From an uncultured Aquincola sp. (lineage in GTDB: Bacteria > Pseudomonadota > Gammaproteobacteria > Burkholderiales > Burkholderiaceae): a stretch of 6,483 nt of DNA. The stretch lies in NCBI GenBank assembly GCA_937883885.1, contig CAKZXL010000925.1, positions 1 to 6,483 on the forward strand, in the 5' to 3' direction. The notes under the pieces were generated by a model. It saw nothing but the letters and a program-made list of their open reading frames with translations. It ran no database searches and had not been told where the DNA came from. A program made the translations under genes and the position numbers. Shown here in pieces: positions 1-5,737 of the stretch. Positions within the stretch are counted from its first letter, which is position 1, and the number at the start of each line of letters is the position of its first letter.

Positions 1-2
1 AC

Positions 3-245
3 GCCGGTCAGCGCGGCCAGGCGCCGGCGCAGGCCGCCATCTTCCAGATGCACGAGGAAGGCGAGGTGCTCAGCCGCTTCAGCGGCTGCACACCCGGCCC
101 GCTGTGGGGCGCCGAGGGCGGGCCCGGCGTGCACTGCGACGTGGTGAACCTGAGCCGCGGCAGCTGGATACGCCAGCACAACATGGCGCAGATGGCCTGC
201 AAGCTGGCGCTGGTGCACGAGGGCAAGCCGATCCGCCCGGATTGA
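3..245 (+). CDS. C-terminal fragment of an unrecognised protein (5' end outside window)
   Basis: The frame is open from the window edge and closes at TGA 243-245, giving 80 residues. Nearly every codon ends in G or C, as in the neighbouring genes, so I treat it as real coding sequence. I do not recognise the family. Visible features are three cysteines (fragment residues 29, 45 and 66), a Gly/Pro-rich stretch around residues 28-42 (GCTPGPLWG), a segment reading VVNLSRGSWIRQHNMAQMAC, and a charged tail ending in KPIRPD. There is no membrane segment. The ATG at 48 is probably internal, because no ribosome-binding site precedes it and the frame stays open upstream. The next gene starts 11 bases after the stop, and its Shine-Dalgarno shares the final A of this TGA. 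The two are therefore probably co-transcribed and perhaps translationally coupled. No function is assigned. Confidence 0.75.
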   Translation, partial: AGQRGQAPAQAAIFQMHEEGEVLSRFSGCTPGPLWGAEGGPGVHCDVVNLSRGSWIRQHNMAQMACKLALVHEGKPIRPD

Positions 246-249
246 GGAG
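245..249 (+). promoter_or_regulatory. Ribosome-binding site of the PldB-like gene, overlapping the upstream stop
   Basis: AGGAG lies 7 bases before the ATG at 257, and its first base is the last base of the upstream TGA. This fixes the start at 257 rather than the open extension back to 104, and suggests translational coupling with the upstream gene. Confidence 0.75.
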
Positions 250-256
250 TGTTGCG

Positions 257-1396
257 ATGACGCCGTGGACCGATGCAAGCGCCCGTCTGTGGGCACACCT
301 GGGCGCGCTGGCGTGCAGGCAGGTGTGGGTGCTGGCCCTGGCTGCAGCGCTGGCGGCCTGCCAGCACGCCACCCCCGCGCCCGAGCCGGCCGGGCCACTG
401 CCGCCCAACCCCTACGGCCTGGCCACCGAGGCCGAGCTGCCCGCCCGCATGGCCCGCGAGATCCAGCCCTTCTGGCAGCAGCAGGTGCAGCAGGGCCGCT
501 TGGCCGGCGCCGGCGGGTTGATGCTGGCCTATGCGCTGGCCGAGCCGCCGCAGCCGCGCGCCAGCGTGGTCATCGTCAACGGCCGCACCGAGACGCTGCT
601 GAAGTACGCCGAGGTGATGCACGACCTGTGGCGCCAGGGCTATGCGGTGTATGTGCTGGACCACCGCGGCCAGGGCCTGTCGCCGCGGCTGCTGCCGGAT
701 GAGCCGCACAAGGGCCATGTGGCCAGCTTCGACGACTACGTGGCCGACCTGTCGATGTTCATCGACCGGGTGGTGCAGCCCCGCTCGCCAGGCCGGCCGC
801 TGCTGATGCTGGCGCACTCGATGGGCGGCGGCATCGCCTCGCTGTACCTGGAGCGGCACCCGGGTGTCATCCGCGCGGCGGCGCTGTCTTCGCCCATGCA
901 TGCGCCCAATGCCAAGGTGCTGTTCAGCGCGACCACCGGCTGTCTGTGGTTCAAGGCCACCGGTGGCCTGTGCCCCACCTGCTGGGCCGGCCTGCTGGAC
1001 GCCGGCTGGAAGGCCAGCACCTTCGACGACAGCCGCAACGAACTCACGCATTCGGCCGTGCGCCACGGCATCGTGGAACAGGTGATCGCCGAGCGGCCCG
1101 AAGTGGCGCTGGGCGGCCCCACGCGCGGCTGGGCGCGGGCGGCCTGCCAGGCCTCGGACGCGCTGATCGAAGGCGCCGGCCGCATCGATGCCCGGCTGCT
1201 GGTGCTGCAGGCCGGGGAAGACACCGCGGTGACGGCCGCTGGCCAGGCCGCCTTTTGCGCCGGGCTGCAGCCGGCGGTGCGGCCGCAGCCGTGCCCGCTG
1301 CGCATCGAAGGCGCGCGGCATGAGCTGCTGGTCGAGGCCGACCGCTACCGCCTGCCGGCGATGACGGCCATCCTCGACTTCTTCGCGCAGCCCTGA
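257..1396 (+). CDS. pldB: PldB-type lysophospholipase L2 / monoacylglycerol lipase, predicted lipoprotein
   Basis: This is a 379-residue alpha/beta-hydrolase that by family cleaves an acyl ester from lysophospholipids or monoacylglycerols. The nucleophile elbow is AHSMGG with Ser188. The likely acid is Asp322 (GEDTAV) and the likely base His355 (GARHELLVE). DHRGQG (135-140), the KGHV-FDDYV stretch (152-162), NELTHS (261-266) and LGGPTRGW (285-292) match PldB rather than generic hydrolases. Residues 22-35 are hydrophobic and end in the lipobox LAAC. Cys35 would be lipidated, and Gln at +2 predicts outer-membrane sorting by the E. coli rule. E. coli PldB is somewhat shorter and lacks such a signal. 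Six further cysteines (229, 239, 242, 297, 334, 346) could form disulfides outside the cytoplasm. The start is fixed by AGGAG at 245-249. The gene follows an unknown gene by 11 bases and abuts iorB stop to stop. Fold and family are firm; the exact substrate is not. Confidence 0.88.
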   Translation: MTPWTDASARLWAHLGALACRQVWVLALAAALAACQHATPAPEPAGPLPPNPYGLATEAELPARMAREIQPFWQQQVQQGRLAGAGGLMLAYALAEPPQPRASVVIVNGRTETLLKYAEVMHDLWRQGYAVYVLDHRGQGLSPRLLPDEPHKGHVASFDDYVADLSMFIDRVVQPRSPGRPLLMLAHSMGGGIASLYLERHPGVIRAAALSSPMHAPNAKVLFSATTGCLWFKATGGLCPTCWAGLLDAGWKASTFDDSRNELTHSAVRHGIVEQVIAERPEVALGGPTRGWARAACQASDALIEGAGRIDARLLVLQAGEDTAVTAAGQAAFCAGLQPAVRPQPCPLRIEGARHELLVEADRYRLPAMTAILDFFAQP

Positions 1397-1400
1397 TCAG
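1393..1400. repeat. CTGATCAG palindrome formed by two abutting convergent stop codons
   Basis: The plus-strand TGA (1394-1396) and the minus-strand TGA (read from 1399-1397) touch directly, making the 8-base perfect palindrome CTGATCAG. There is no spacer between the two genes. I see no hairpin with a T tract nearby, so any terminator would have to lie inside one of the coding regions. Confidence 0.8.
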
Positions 1401-3622
1401 GCCTTCTTGACCAGCTGCTCGCCGATGGGCAGCTTGCGGATGCGCTGGCCGGTGGCCGCGAACACCGCGTTGGTGACGGCCGGGGCCAGCGCCGAGGTGC
1501 CGGGCTCGCCAATGCCGCCCGGGTCTTCGGTGCTGTTGATGATGTGCACCTCGATCGTCGGCGACTCGTTCATGCGCAGCATGCGGTAGTCGGTGAAGTT
1601 GTTCTGCATCACCCGGCCCTGGTCGAAGGTGATCTCGCTCCACAGCGCGGCGGTGATGCCGAAGTTGACGCCGCTCTCGATCTGCGCGCGCACCGTGTCG
1701 GGGTTGATCACCTGGCCGCAGTCCACCGCGCACACCACGCGCAGCACCTGCACATTGCCTTCGCCGTCCACCGCCACTTCGGCCACCTGGGCGATGTAGC
1801 TGCCGAAGGCGAACTGCACCGAGATGCCACGGCCCACGCGCTTGCCTTCGATGGGCTTGAGCGGTGTCTTCCAGCCGGCCTTCTCGGCCGCCAGCTCCAG
1901 CACCCGGAGCTCGCGCGGGGCCTTGGCCAGCAGGCCGCGGCGGTACTCGAACGGATCGGCCCCGGCCGCGGCGGCCAGCTCGTCCATGAAGCTTTCCACC
2001 ACGAAGATGTTGTGCGTGGGGCCGACGCCGCGCCAGAAGGCGGTGGGCACCGGCGGCTCATGCCGCACGTAGTCCACCTTCACGTTCGGGATCTGGTAGG
2101 GCAGGTCCTTGGCGCCTTCCACCGCATCGGGGTCCACGCCGTCCTTGACCAGCGGCGGCGCAAAGCGCGCCATGATGGACGAGGCGGTGATGCGGTGCGA
2201 CCACGACACCGGCCGGCCCTGCGCATCGAGCGCGGCCTGCAACCGGTCGTAGTAGTAGGGGCGGAACATGTCGTGCTGGATGTCTTCTTCGCGCGTCCAC
2301 ACGAACTTGATCGGCGTGCCCGGCTTGGCCTTCTTGGCAAAGGCCACGGCCTGCACCACCGAATCCACCTCCAGCCGGCGGCCGAAGCCGCCGCCGATCA
2401 GGTGGTTGTGGATGCGCACCTTGTCCAGCGGCAGGCCGGTGAGTTGGGCCACCGCGCCCTGCGCGATGGTGGGCACCTGCGTGCCCACGTAGATGTCGCA
2501 GCCGTCGGCCTGCAGCAGCACCGTGGTGTTGATCGGCTCCATCGTGGCGTGGGCCAGGAAGGGCAGCTCGTACACCGCTTCCAGCTTGCGGCCTTGTGCC
2601 TGTGCAAAGGCCTGGCCGGCATCGCCGTCGTTGCGGGCCACGGCACCGGGCTTGGCGGCGGCGGCCTGCATGTCGGCCACCAATTTGGCATTGGTGAAGC
2701 CGGCGTTGGCGCCGTCGTCCCAGGTGGGGGCCAGGGCGGCCAGGCCTTGCTTGGCGGCCCACATGTGGTCGCCCACCACCGCCACCGCGTTGTCGATCTT
2801 CAGCACCTGGCGCACGCCCTTGACGGCCAGCGCCTTGGCGTCATCGGCGCTCTTGAGCTTGCCGCCCACCACCGGCGAAGCAGCCACCGTGGCCACCAGC
2901 ATGCCGGGCAGCCGCACGTCGATGCCGAAGTGCGCGCGGCCGTTGACCTTCTCGGGCGAATCCAGTCGCTTGACCGGCGTGCCGATGAGCTTGAAGTCCT
3001 TGGCGGGCTTGAGCTTGACGTCGGCCGGGGCCGGGCGGCGGGCCGCTTCGTCCACCAGCTGGCCGTAGTGCAGGCTGCGGCCGCTGGCGGTGTGCGTCAC
3101 CACGCCGTTGCGCACGCTGCAGTCGGCCGCGGGCACGCCCCAGCGGTCGGCCGCGGTGGCCACCAGCACGGTGCGGGCGCTGGCGCCCGCCTTGCGCAGC
3201 GGCACCCAGGCGCCACGCACCGAGGTGGAACCGCCGGTCACCTGGCCGCCCAGCAGCGGGTCGCCGTAGCGTTCGTTGTCGGGCGGCGCATGTTCCAGCT
3301 TCACCTTGGTGACGTCGACTTCCAGCTCTTCGGCCAGCAGCATCGGCATCGAGGTGTAGGTACCCTGGCCCATCTCCACCTTGTGCATCACCAGCGTGAC
3401 CACGCCTTCGCGGTCGATGCGGATGAAGGCGTTGTGGGCCAGCGCGCCGGCTTCGCCGGTGGCCTTTTCGGCGGCGTGGCCGACGGCGGCTTCGGCCGGC
3501 TTTTCCTTGCGGTCGGTCTGCGCGCGCAGCGGCAACGCAAAGCTCACCATCAGGCCGCCACCGGCGGCGGCGCCGAACTTCAGAAAGCTGCGGCGGGGCA
3601 GGGTGTTCATCAGCGCGCTCAT
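1397..3622 (-). CDS. iorB: Isoquinoline 1-oxidoreductase beta-like molybdopterin-binding subunit (Tat-exported)
   Basis: This 741-residue protein is the catalytic subunit of a molybdenum hydroxylase of the xanthine oxidase superfamily, IorB branch. These enzymes use water and an electron acceptor to oxidise N-heterocycles or aldehydes. A Tat signal opens it: R10-R11 in RRSFLKF, a hydrophobic core, and possible cleavage near LRA-Q (34/35). An extra N-terminal molybdopterin-like segment follows (about 61-190, with EMGQGTYTS), then the hammerhead domain (about 220-303). The main cofactor domains (about 345-730) contain HATMEPINTT, GGGFGRR (410-416), FWRGVGP (529-535) and GIGEPGTS. Glu706 of that last motif matches the catalytic glutamate of the superfamily. 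The start follows AAGGGAG by 7 bases and lies 2 bases after the iorA stop. No FAD domain or haem motif is present. Family is firm. The substrate is unknown, so the symbol names the family rather than isoquinoline turnover; aldehyde or nicotinate-type substrates are equally possible. Confidence 0.93.
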   Translation of the reverse strand: MSALMNTLPRRSFLKFGAAAGGGLMVSFALPLRAQTDRKEKPAEAAVGHAAEKATGEAGALAHNAFIRIDREGVVTLVMHKVEMGQGTYTSMPMLLAEELEVDVTKVKLEHAPPDNERYGDPLLGGQVTGGSTSVRGAWVPLRKAGASARTVLVATAADRWGVPAADCSVRNGVVTHTASGRSLHYGQLVDEAARRPAPADVKLKPAKDFKLIGTPVKRLDSPEKVNGRAHFGIDVRLPGMLVATVAASPVVGGKLKSADDAKALAVKGVRQVLKIDNAVAVVGDHMWAAKQGLAALAPTWDDGANAGFTNAKLVADMQAAAAKPGAVARNDGDAGQAFAQAQGRKLEAVYELPFLAHATMEPINTTVLLQADGCDIYVGTQVPTIAQGAVAQLTGLPLDKVRIHNHLIGGGFGRRLEVDSVVQAVAFAKKAKPGTPIKFVWTREEDIQHDMFRPYYYDRLQAALDAQGRPVSWSHRITASSIMARFAPPLVKDGVDPDAVEGAKDLPYQIPNVKVDYVRHEPPVPTAFWRGVGPTHNIFVVESFMDELAAAAGADPFEYRRGLLAKAPRELRVLELAAEKAGWKTPLKPIEGKRVGRGISVQFAFGSYIAQVAEVAVDGEGNVQVLRVVCAVDCGQVINPDTVRAQIESGVNFGITAALWSEITFDQGRVMQNNFTDYRMLRMNESPTIEVHIINSTEDPGGIGEPGTSALAPAVTNAVFAATGQRIRKLPIGEQLVKKA

Positions 3623-3624
3623 GC

Positions 3625-4086
3625 TCAGGCTCCCTTGCGCGAAGCGGCCAGCTTGATGGCGGCGCGGATGCGGTTGTAGGTGCCGCAGCGGCACACGTTG
3701 CCACTCATCGCGGCGTCGATGTCGGCATCAGACGGGTTGGGGTTGCTGCGCAGCAGCGCGGTGGCCTGCATCACCTGGCCCGACTGGCAGTAGCCGCACT
3801 GCACCACGTCCAGCTCGCGCCAGGCGGCCTGCACGCGCTGGCCCACGGGGTCGTTCTCGATCGCTTCGATGGTGACCACGCGCTTGCCGGTGCAGGCGGC
3901 CACGGGCGTGACGCAGGAGCGGATGGCTTCGCCATCCAGGTGCACGGTGCAGGCGCCGCACATGGCGATGCCGCAGCCGAACTTGGTGCCGGTGAGGCCG
4001 GCGACATCGCGCACGGCCCACAGCAGCGGCATGTCGTCGGTCACGTCCAGCGCTTGCGGCTGGCCGTTGATGTGGAGGGTGGTCAT
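3625..4086 (-). CDS. iorA: Isoquinoline 1-oxidoreductase alpha-like [2Fe-2S] subunit
   Basis: This 153-residue electron-transfer subunit carries two [2Fe-2S] clusters that take electrons from the molybdenum centre of the partner subunit. The N-terminal plant-ferredoxin domain has cysteines 38, 43, 46 and 58 (GCGIAMCGAC then C58). The C-terminal all-helical domain has cysteines 97 and 100 (CGYCQSGQ) and 132 and 134 (CRCGTYNRI). All eight ligands are present, and the length is normal for IorA or CoxS-type subunits. There is no signal peptide, so it is probably exported folded with IorB through that subunit's Tat signal. The start is MTTLHING, where the family normally begins. A modest AGAGAA lies 5 bases upstream. 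The 30 codons further upstream in frame look like leader sequence. The stop lies 2 bases before iorB, so the two are co-transcribed. Confidence 0.94.
   Translation of the reverse strand: MTTLHINGQPQALDVTDDMPLLWAVRDVAGLTGTKFGCGIAMCGACTVHLDGEAIRSCVTPVAACTGKRVVTIEAIENDPVGQRVQAAWRELDVVQCGYCQSGQVMQATALLRSNPNPSDADIDAAMSGNVCRCGTYNRIRAAIKLAASRKGA
3630..3636 (-). promoter_or_regulatory. Ribosome-binding site of iorB inside the end of iorA
   Basis: On the minus strand AAGGGAG stands 7 bases before the ATG at 3622-3620, within the last codons of iorA. It selects this start, which places the RR motif at residues 10-11, over the upstream in-frame ATG at 3694 and over the ATG four codons further in (3610-3608). 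Confidence 0.7.
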
Positions 4087-4090
4087 GGAC

Positions 4091-4127
4091 GTTCTCTGCG
4101 AATGGGTTGCAAGGGCTGCCTGAGAAC
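4091..4127 (-). promoter_or_regulatory. Inverted repeat that could mask the iorA ribosome-binding site
   Basis: On the minus strand GTTCTC (4127-4122) is complementary to GAGAAC (4096-4091), with a 25-base loop. The second arm contains most of the only Shine-Dalgarno-like sequence of iorA (AGAGAA). Pairing would therefore cover the translation start signal. Six pairs across a long loop is weak, and chance is a real alternative. Confidence 0.25.
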
Positions 4128-4143
4128 TGCCGAGCAGCGCGAA

Positions 4144-4170
4144 GGCCGGCGCACGCAAGCGTGGCCGGCC
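4144..4170 (-). promoter_or_regulatory. Bulged GC-rich hairpin in the iorA leader
   Basis: GGCCGGC (4144-4150) pairs with GCCGGCC (4164-4170). CACGC (4152-4156) pairs with GCGTG (4159-4163), leaving a single bulged G at 4151. The two-base gap would open to a four-base loop. This gives about 11 pairs ending 57 bases before the iorA ATG. No T tract follows on either strand, so it does not look like an intrinsic terminator. A leader structure or a protein site is possible. Confidence 0.4.
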
Positions 4171-4255
4171 AGCCATCGGGGGGCAGGGCGGGTGTGAACA
4201 CCGCCGCTGCGGCCCAAAGTTGGCGGATGATGCCTTGTAACCATGAGCGCCGCCG

Positions 4256-4275
4256 TGGGGACGCTTATATCCCCA
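4256..4275. repeat. TGGGGA-N8-TCCCCA inverted repeat downstream of the small secreted gene
   Basis: Six perfect pairs flank the AT-rich loop CGCTTATA, 24 bases after the stop of the 4300-4614 gene and about 170 bases before iorA. It lacks a T tract, so it would be a poor intrinsic terminator. Read on the minus strand the loop gives TATAAG, a -10-like hexamer, but I find no good -35 at 16-18 bases. It could be an operator or promoter element of iorAB. Support is weak. Confidence 0.3.
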
Positions 4276-4299
4276 GGCAGCCCTCCACCACTTGATCCG

Positions 4300-4614
4300 T
4301 CAGATGTCCACCGGCACCTGCAGCGCGCTCAGCGGCACCATGCCCTGGTCGCCGTCTTCATACACCAGCAGCACGGCCACCGGCAGCGCGCCCCAGCAGG
4401 CGTTGTAGCGCTTGCCATTGACCGTGGCCCAGGCGCTGCGGAAGTAGGGGCGGGCTTCGGGGTCGATGCGCTCCAGCACCGTCGCGTCGGTGCAGGCGGC
4501 ATCGGTCAGGCGGATGGCGTTGGTGCCCTTGTAGGCCACCAGGTCGGTGGTCTGGGCGGCGGCACTCGCGGCGGCCAGCGCGGCCACGGTGATCAAGGCC
4601 AAAGATCTCAGCAT
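4300..4614 (-). CDS. Small secreted protein of unknown function
   Basis: This is a 104-residue product whose family I cannot name. Residues 1-20 form a clear Sec signal peptide: Arg3, then a Leu/Ala-rich core ending ASAAA, with probable cleavage before Gln21. The mature chain of about 84 residues has exactly two cysteines (41 and 73), suited to one disulfide. It also has a central RLTDAACTD, a WATVNGKRYNACW segment, and an acidic turn (YEDGDQG) near the C-terminus. The fold is probably small and beta-rich, though that is inference. The start is well fixed by an excellent ribosome-binding site, GGAGGTGA. It lies on the same strand as iorA, 213 bases upstream, and diverges from the methyltransferase gene. 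The gap to iorA is long, and nothing in the protein suggests electron transfer or cofactor binding, so a shared job is unproven. Confidence 0.8.
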   Translation of the reverse strand: MLRSLALITVAALAAASAAAQTTDLVAYKGTNAIRLTDAACTDATVLERIDPEARPYFRSAWATVNGKRYNACWGALPVAVLLVYEDGDQGMVPLSALQVPVDI

Positions 4615-4617
4615 GGT

Positions 4618-4625
4618 TCACCTCC
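4618..4625 (-). promoter_or_regulatory. Near-perfect Shine-Dalgarno of the small secreted gene
   Basis: On the minus strand GGAGGTGA is an eight-base exact match to the 16S anti-Shine-Dalgarno. Its GGAGG core is 6 bases from the ATG at 4614-4612. It is the strongest ribosome-binding site in the window and supports this short ORF being expressed. Confidence 0.8.
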
Positions 4626-4672
4626 GGATGCGGCGGCTTGCCGCGTTCCCTCATTTCACGCAGGGCGCGGTC

Positions 4673-4696
4673 CGGCGGCTGTAGGACAGCCTGCCG
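4673..4696. repeat. 10-pair inverted repeat with one bulge in the divergent intergenic region
   Basis: CGGCGGCTGT (4673-4682) pairs with ACAGCCTGCCG (4686-4696), with one bulged T at 4692 and the loop AGG. It lies between the start of the small secreted gene and the methyltransferase gene, and could serve either as a transcript hairpin or as a DNA-binding site. No T tract follows it. Its right arm is shared with the palindrome at 4689-4704. Confidence 0.45.
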
Positions 4697-4704
4697 CGGC
4701 AGGC
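4689..4704. repeat. 16-base perfect palindrome GCCTGCCG/CGGCAGGC
   Basis: The left half, GCCTGCCG, is also the right arm of the 4673-4696 hairpin, so in RNA the two structures would exclude each other. As DNA it is a gapless dyad of the kind bound by dimeric regulators. In sequence this GC-rich a few such palindromes per genome segment can arise by chance. Confidence 0.4.
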
Positions 4705-4802
4705 GCGACGGCGCCGCGATGCAGCGTGCGTGCGGCGGTGGCCGGCGGTTGCGGCTTGCCTACACTCGCCCACCCTGCCGCCCGACCGACGCCCCGACGC
4801 CC

Positions 4803-5720
4803 ATGCAAGCCCTGCTCGACACCATCGCCACGCTGCCGAGGCCCACCCAGGCCGGCCGGCACTTCCATGGCCGCGGCGGCCTGTACCCGGGCTGCGAAGC
4901 GTTCACGCTCGATGCCTATCCGCCGGTGTGGCTGTTCACCAGCTTTGCGCCGGTGGAAGAGGCGGCGCTGCAAACCATTGGCGAGGCGCTGGCCGCGCGC
5001 TGGCAGCAGGTGGCCCCAGGCGAGCCGTTGAACTGGGTGTTCCAGCAGCGTGACGAGTCGCGCGCCACCAACCGGCTGATGGCCGGCGAAGTGCCCACCG
5101 AGCATGTGGTGGAAGAAGACGGCGCCCGCTACGGCGTGCACCTGCTGCGCGGGCAGAACCACGGTTTCTTCCTGGACATGGCCGAAGGCCGGCGCTGGGT
5201 GCGGCGCTGGGCGCAGCAGCAGCCGGGTGGCCGCGTGCTCAACCTGTTTGCCTACACCTGCGCGTTTTCGGTGGCGGCGCTGCAGGCCGGCGCCGGGCAT
5301 GTGACCAATGTGGACATGGCCGGCGGCGCGCTGTCCATCGGCCAGCGCAACCACCGGCTCAACGGCATCGATGCACGGGCGGCCTTTCTGCCGCACGACA
5401 TCTTCACCTCCTGGGGCAAGATCAAGCGCGGTGCACCTTACGACCTGATCGTGGCCGACCCGCCCAGCCACCAGAAGGGCAGCTTCATGGCGCCCAAGGA
5501 CTACCCGCGCGTGATGCGCCGGCTGCCCGAGCTGCTGGCGCCCGGCGGGCTGGCCCTGCTGTGTCTGAACACGCCCAAGCTGGGCGCCGACTTCCTGCTG
5601 CAGGGCATGCAGGCCGAGGCGCCCTCGATGAGCTTCGTGGAACGGGTGGTCAACCCGCCGGTGTTTGCCGACGTGTCGGCCGACCGGGCGCTGAAGGTGA
5701 TGGTCTTTCGCGCGCCCTGA
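4803..5720 (+). CDS. Class I SAM-dependent methyltransferase, RlmI-related (COG1092-like)
   Basis: This 305-residue cytoplasmic enzyme probably methylates RNA. The Rossmann core starts with motif I (VLNLFAYTCAFSVAAL, 145-160), followed by an acidic ribose-binding Asp171 (NVDMAG). Motif IV is DPPSHQKGSF with D219-P220-P221. RGQNHGFFLDM (116-126) just before the core is typical of the RlmI/YccW group. The length is shorter than RlmI, and I see no N-terminal PUA RNA-binding domain. After motif IV the strand reads LLCLNTPKL, where RlmI as I recall it has a Ser-Cys-Ser catalytic motif, so 23S m5C1962 activity should not be assumed. The start at MQALLDT fits the family's usual N-terminus. No Shine-Dalgarno is visible before it, and the in-frame extension to 4638 looks noncoding. 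It is convergent with the hemerythrin gene. Family is firm; the target base is unknown. Confidence 0.88.
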   Translation: MQALLDTIATLPRPTQAGRHFHGRGGLYPGCEAFTLDAYPPVWLFTSFAPVEEAALQTIGEALAARWQQVAPGEPLNWVFQQRDESRATNRLMAGEVPTEHVVEEDGARYGVHLLRGQNHGFFLDMAEGRRWVRRWAQQQPGGRVLNLFAYTCAFSVAALQAGAGHVTNVDMAGGALSIGQRNHRLNGIDARAAFLPHDIFTSWGKIKRGAPYDLIVADPPSHQKGSFMAPKDYPRVMRRLPELLAPGGLALLCLNTPKLGADFLLQGMQAEAPSMSFVERVVNPPVFADVSADRALKVMVFRAP

Positions 5721-5737
5721 AGGGCCGGGCGCTTCAG
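5717..5737. terminator. Candidate bidirectional hairpin spanning both convergent stop codons
   Basis: CTGAAG (5717-5722) pairs with CTTCAG (5732-5737), with a G-G mismatch and then two more G-C pairs closing the loop CGG. The TGA of the methyltransferase lies in the left arm and the TGA of the hemerythrin gene in the right arm. The near-symmetry means both transcripts could fold it. No T tract follows on either strand, so intrinsic termination is uncertain; 3'-end protection is the other option. Confidence 0.4.

Noticed and set aside
104..256. N-terminal extension of the lipase to an ATG at 104
   Set aside because: It is Arg-rich and would bury the lipoprotein signal. It also overlaps the upstream gene, while a good ribosome-binding site supports 257.
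8..1321. A 437-codon open frame on the minus strand, antisense to the lipase
   Set aside because: Composition is low-complexity His/Gln/Gly/Arg, with no motif, and it lies opposite a lipase with an intact triad and lipobox.
1544..3679. A 711-codon open frame on the plus strand, antisense to iorB
   Set aside because: It is rich in His, Ala, Gly and Arg with no recognisable motif, and it mirrors iorB in a GC-rich genome where antisense frames stay open by codon bias. IorB has the complete set of family motifs.
4087..4176. Longer iorA start at 4176
   Set aside because: The extra 30 residues are not part of the family, and MTTLHING is the usual N-terminus. The extension would cover the leader hairpin region.
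4222..4240. Possible sigma-54 promoter (TGG...CCTTG) in the iorA leader
   Set aside because: The conserved GG and GC dinucleotides do not have the required spacing.
4761..4766. TACACT as a -10 box for the methyltransferase gene
   Set aside because: It matches four of six consensus positions, but no acceptable -35 lies 16-18 bases upstream, so it is not listed as a promoter.
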